Part shown: positions 6,075-7,160 of the stretch, piece after piece
How positions within the stretch are numbered: the first letter of the stretch is position 1
Layout: each line of letters starts with the position of its first letter
Origin: an uncultured Bacteroidota bacterium
GTDB lineage: Bacteria; Bacteroidota; Bacteroidia; Flavobacteriales; Flavobacteriaceae
Assembly: GCA_903837025.1 (NCBI GenBank)
Contig: CAILTC010000636.1
Span: 1 to 7,160 of the forward strand
DNA length: 7,160 nt
Direction of reading: 5' to 3'
Notes under the pieces: generated by a model
What the model was told of the DNA's origin: nothing
Databases searched by the model: none
What the model saw: the letters and a program-made list of their open reading frames with translations, nothing else
Made by a program: the position numbers and the translations under genes

Positions 6075-6776
6075 ATGAAACTAAAAAAAATAAACGAAAA
6101 TCTTCAAGATGCACTTATCGAAAACGGTTTGACCGAAGCCAATGAAATGCAACAAGAAACATTTTCAACGATAAAAAGTGGTGCCGATTGTATTATTATT
6201 GCTCCAAACGGAAGCGGAAAAACAACGACAATTGTTATCAATGTGATTCAGAAATTGGCTGGATCCAACGAAGAATCGCCTCGTGCTTTGATTATTGTCG
6301 AAGACAAAGCCAAGGTGCTAGAAATGGAAGAACTTTTTGAGAAATACGGGAAGAATTCGGGACTCGAAGTCTATGGCGTACATGATAAAGGCGATATGGA
6401 ATATGATAAAAATTATATTTCAACTGGGGTCGATGTGTTGATTGGTACACCAAATAAATTGGGCGAAATGTTTACCACAGCTGGTTACAACGTGAACCGA
6501 TTGAGAATGTTTATTCTTGATGATGCCGATCCTATTTTGAAACTGCGCCACGAAACACGAATCATGCGAATTTCGAATAGTATTGCCAAAACGCAACGTA
6601 TTATTTTTGCGGATGTATTTTCAGAGCGAATAGAAATTCTTGCTGAGAAAATGTTGGTAGAACCTTTTGAATTCGATTTTGAGGAAGAGGAAGATTTCGA
6701 AGAGGAAGAAGAAAATTATGAGGAGGATAAAGATTTTGAAGATCTTGAAGGCGATGAAGAAAACGGGAATAAATAA
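6075..6776 (+). CDS. Single-domain DEAD-box helicase-like protein with acidic tail
   Basis: The 233-residue protein matches only the first RecA-like domain of a DEAD-box RNA helicase. Q-motif-like MQQETF is at 25-30, Walker A APNGSGKTT at 43-51, motif Ia region ALIIVEDKAK at 71-80, motif Ib GTPNK (for TPGR) at 124-128, motif II DDAD (for DEAD) at 149-152, and FAD (for SAT) at 178-180. The second RecA domain, with the arginine finger needed for unwinding, is absent and does not occur downstream in any frame. Residues 198-233 form an acidic tail, with 21 of the 30 residues from 201 to 230 being Asp or Glu. The reading frame is intact and closes cleanly, so this is unlikely to be a recent truncation. 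It may bind ATP or RNA as a regulator or partner; helicase activity alone is doubtful. The DUF2007-type gene starts 18 bases after the stop. Confidence 0.8.
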   Translation: MKLKKINENLQDALIENGLTEANEMQQETFSTIKSGADCIIIAPNGSGKTTTIVINVIQKLAGSNEESPRALIIVEDKAKVLEMEELFEKYGKNSGLEVYGVHDKGDMEYDKNYISTGVDVLIGTPNKLGEMFTTAGYNVNRLRMFILDDADPILKLRHETRIMRISNSIAKTQRIIFADVFSERIEILAEKMLVEPFEFDFEEEEDFEEEEENYEEDKDFEDLEGDEENGNK

Positions 6777-6794
6777 TTTAAAAAATACAATACC

Positions 6795-7010
6795 ATGGGA
6801 TTAATGAAAGTGTTTTCGGGAAGTGAGATTTTGGCGCAAGCTTTACAAGCAAAAATTGAAGAAATCGGAGTAAATACAGTTATTCGAAATAATAATCAAT
6901 CAAATGTTTTACCAAGTACTGCTTATCCAAAACCAGTTGAATTATTTATTGAGGAAGTCGATTTTTCTAAAGCAAATCCTGTAATTGAGGAATTTAGAAT
7001 GAATATCTAA
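6795..7010 (+). CDS. Small DUF2007-type protein (putative signal-transducing protein)
   Basis: A 71-residue protein beginning MGLMKVFSGSEILAQALQAKIEEIGV, with a beta-alpha-beta pattern. The pattern VFSGSEILAQALQAKIEEIG, a basic/polar turn (VIRNNNQSN), then PVELFIEEVDFSKANPVIEEF near the end fits the DUF2007 family, whose members resemble the PII/ACT-like ferredoxin fold and have no firm function. The assignment is from memory of the family pattern. It is probably cotranscribed with the helicase-like gene 18 bases upstream. ATG 6795 is used; ATG 6804 (MKVFSG) would remove only three residues. Confidence 0.75.
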   Translation: MGLMKVFSGSEILAQALQAKIEEIGVNTVIRNNNQSNVLPSTAYPKPVELFIEEVDFSKANPVIEEFRMNI

Positions 7011-7024
7011 AAATTGTATATTTG
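6993..7024 (+). promoter_or_regulatory. Promoter candidate for the transposase gene
   Basis: TATATTTG at 7017-7024 is a perfect TAnnTTTG -7 box. TTTA at 6993-6996 matches three of four bases of the -33 box at a spacing of 20. The promoter overlaps the end of the DUF2007-type gene. Transcription would start near 7030, which places the two hairpins at 7032-7081 in the leader of the transposase mRNA. Confidence 0.45.
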
Positions 7025-7031
7025 TTTTCTG

Positions 7032-7081
7032 ATCCGCAAAGTCTCCGACTTTGAGGATGTGATTTTCAGTCTCTGACTGAA
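7032..7081. repeat. Pair of REP-like hairpins upstream of the transposase gene
   Basis: Hairpin 1 is CAAAGTC-TCC-GACTTTG (7037-7053), lengthened by ATCC (7032-7035) pairing with GGAT (7055-7058) across one G-A mismatch. Hairpin 2 is TTCAGTC-TCT-GACTGAA (7065-7081). Both share the core AGTCTCYGACT while the outer stem bases differ in a base-pair-preserving way. REP-associated transposases are typically flanked by such palindromes, which they recognise as single-stranded DNA. No T-run follows, so terminator function is unlikely. Confidence 0.7.
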
Positions 7082-7097
7082 TATTAAAAAAAGACAA

Positions 7098-7160
7098 ATG
7101 AAAGGCAAAGAAGGATTTTTAATTCGAGATCAATCAAAACCGCATTTTATAACGGCAACC
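7098..7160 (+). CDS. REP-associated tyrosine transposase (IS200-like Y1 family), N-terminus only
   Basis: ATG 7098 opens a frame that continues through the window edge. The 21 visible residues include KGKEGFLIRDQSKPHF and end in TAT. The pattern of a polar start, then R-D-Q-x-x-P-H-F-hydrophobic-T, matches from memory the beginning of flavobacterial RAYT/Y1-transposase proteins, where PHFITxT is the first strand of the catalytic fold. The HUH and catalytic tyrosine motifs would lie beyond the window, so activity cannot be judged. The paired hairpins just upstream support the call. Such proteins are usually single-copy domesticated transposases that act on REP repeats and do not move as complete insertion sequences. 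Confidence 0.65.
   Translation, partial: MKGKEGFLIRDQSKPHFITAT

Noticed and set aside
1..7160. CRISPR array, tRNA or rRNA genes
   Set aside because: No regularly spaced identical repeats with unique spacers and no cloverleaf or rRNA-like sequence were seen on either strand.

Overview
The window looks like chromosomal DNA of a flavobacterium (Bacteroidota, most likely Flavobacterium or a near relative). The evidence is the strongly AT-rich DNA, the absence of Shine-Dalgarno sequences before clear start codons, TAnnTTTG-type -7 boxes, a DnaJ with the reduced zinc region I associate with this group, and intergenic repeats that resemble dispersed Flavobacterium repeats as I remember them. Every recognisable complete gene is on the + strand; I see no convincing minus-strand gene. 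All family assignments come from reading motifs, not from database searches.

Layout: (1) 1-54 is the end of an upstream gene, closed by a strong hairpin terminator at 78-112. (2) 113-377 is a long leader region ending in a striking promoter: a sigma-54-type -24/-12 element (GG-N10-GC, 342-358) overlapping a Bacteroidota sigma-A-type -7 box, preceded by a TGACA-N3-TGACA repeat. (3) 378-2212 is the chaperone pair grpE-dnaJ, separated by three degenerate copies of a REP-like hairpin repeat and closed by a terminator at 2234-2266. (4) 2358-4649 is a two-gene ABC exporter of the NatA/NatB type. (5) 4650-4811 holds a dispersed-repeat-like hairpin element and a short tandem repeat. (6) 4812-5975 encodes a sigma-54-activating response regulator that stops right after the AAA+ domain, so it has no Fis-type DNA-binding domain. 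(7) 5976-6074 is a pair of 16-bp-period arrays. (8) 6075-7010 is a probable two-gene unit: a single-domain DEAD-box-like protein with an acidic tail, and a small DUF2007-type protein. (9) 7011-7160 has a promoter, two matched hairpins with the same core, and the first 21 codons of a REP-associated (IS200-like Y1) transposase that runs off the window.

How it may fit together: GrpE and DnaJ are the co-chaperones of DnaK, which is not in the window. The promoter before grpE suggests that this stress operon can be read by sigma-54 RNA polymerase, which needs an AAA+ activator. Such an activator lies about 4.4 kb downstream, but it lacks a DNA-binding domain and has no histidine kinase beside it, so a direct link is only a hypothesis. 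Separately, the window is rich in structured intergenic repeats, and it ends in a transposase gene whose own leader carries two hairpins that probably belong to its REP family.

Three upstream in-frame start codons (342 TTG, 1040 ATG, 4791 GTG) lie inside promoter or repeat DNA. I moved the starts of grpE, dnaJ and the response regulator to 378, 1085 and 4812.
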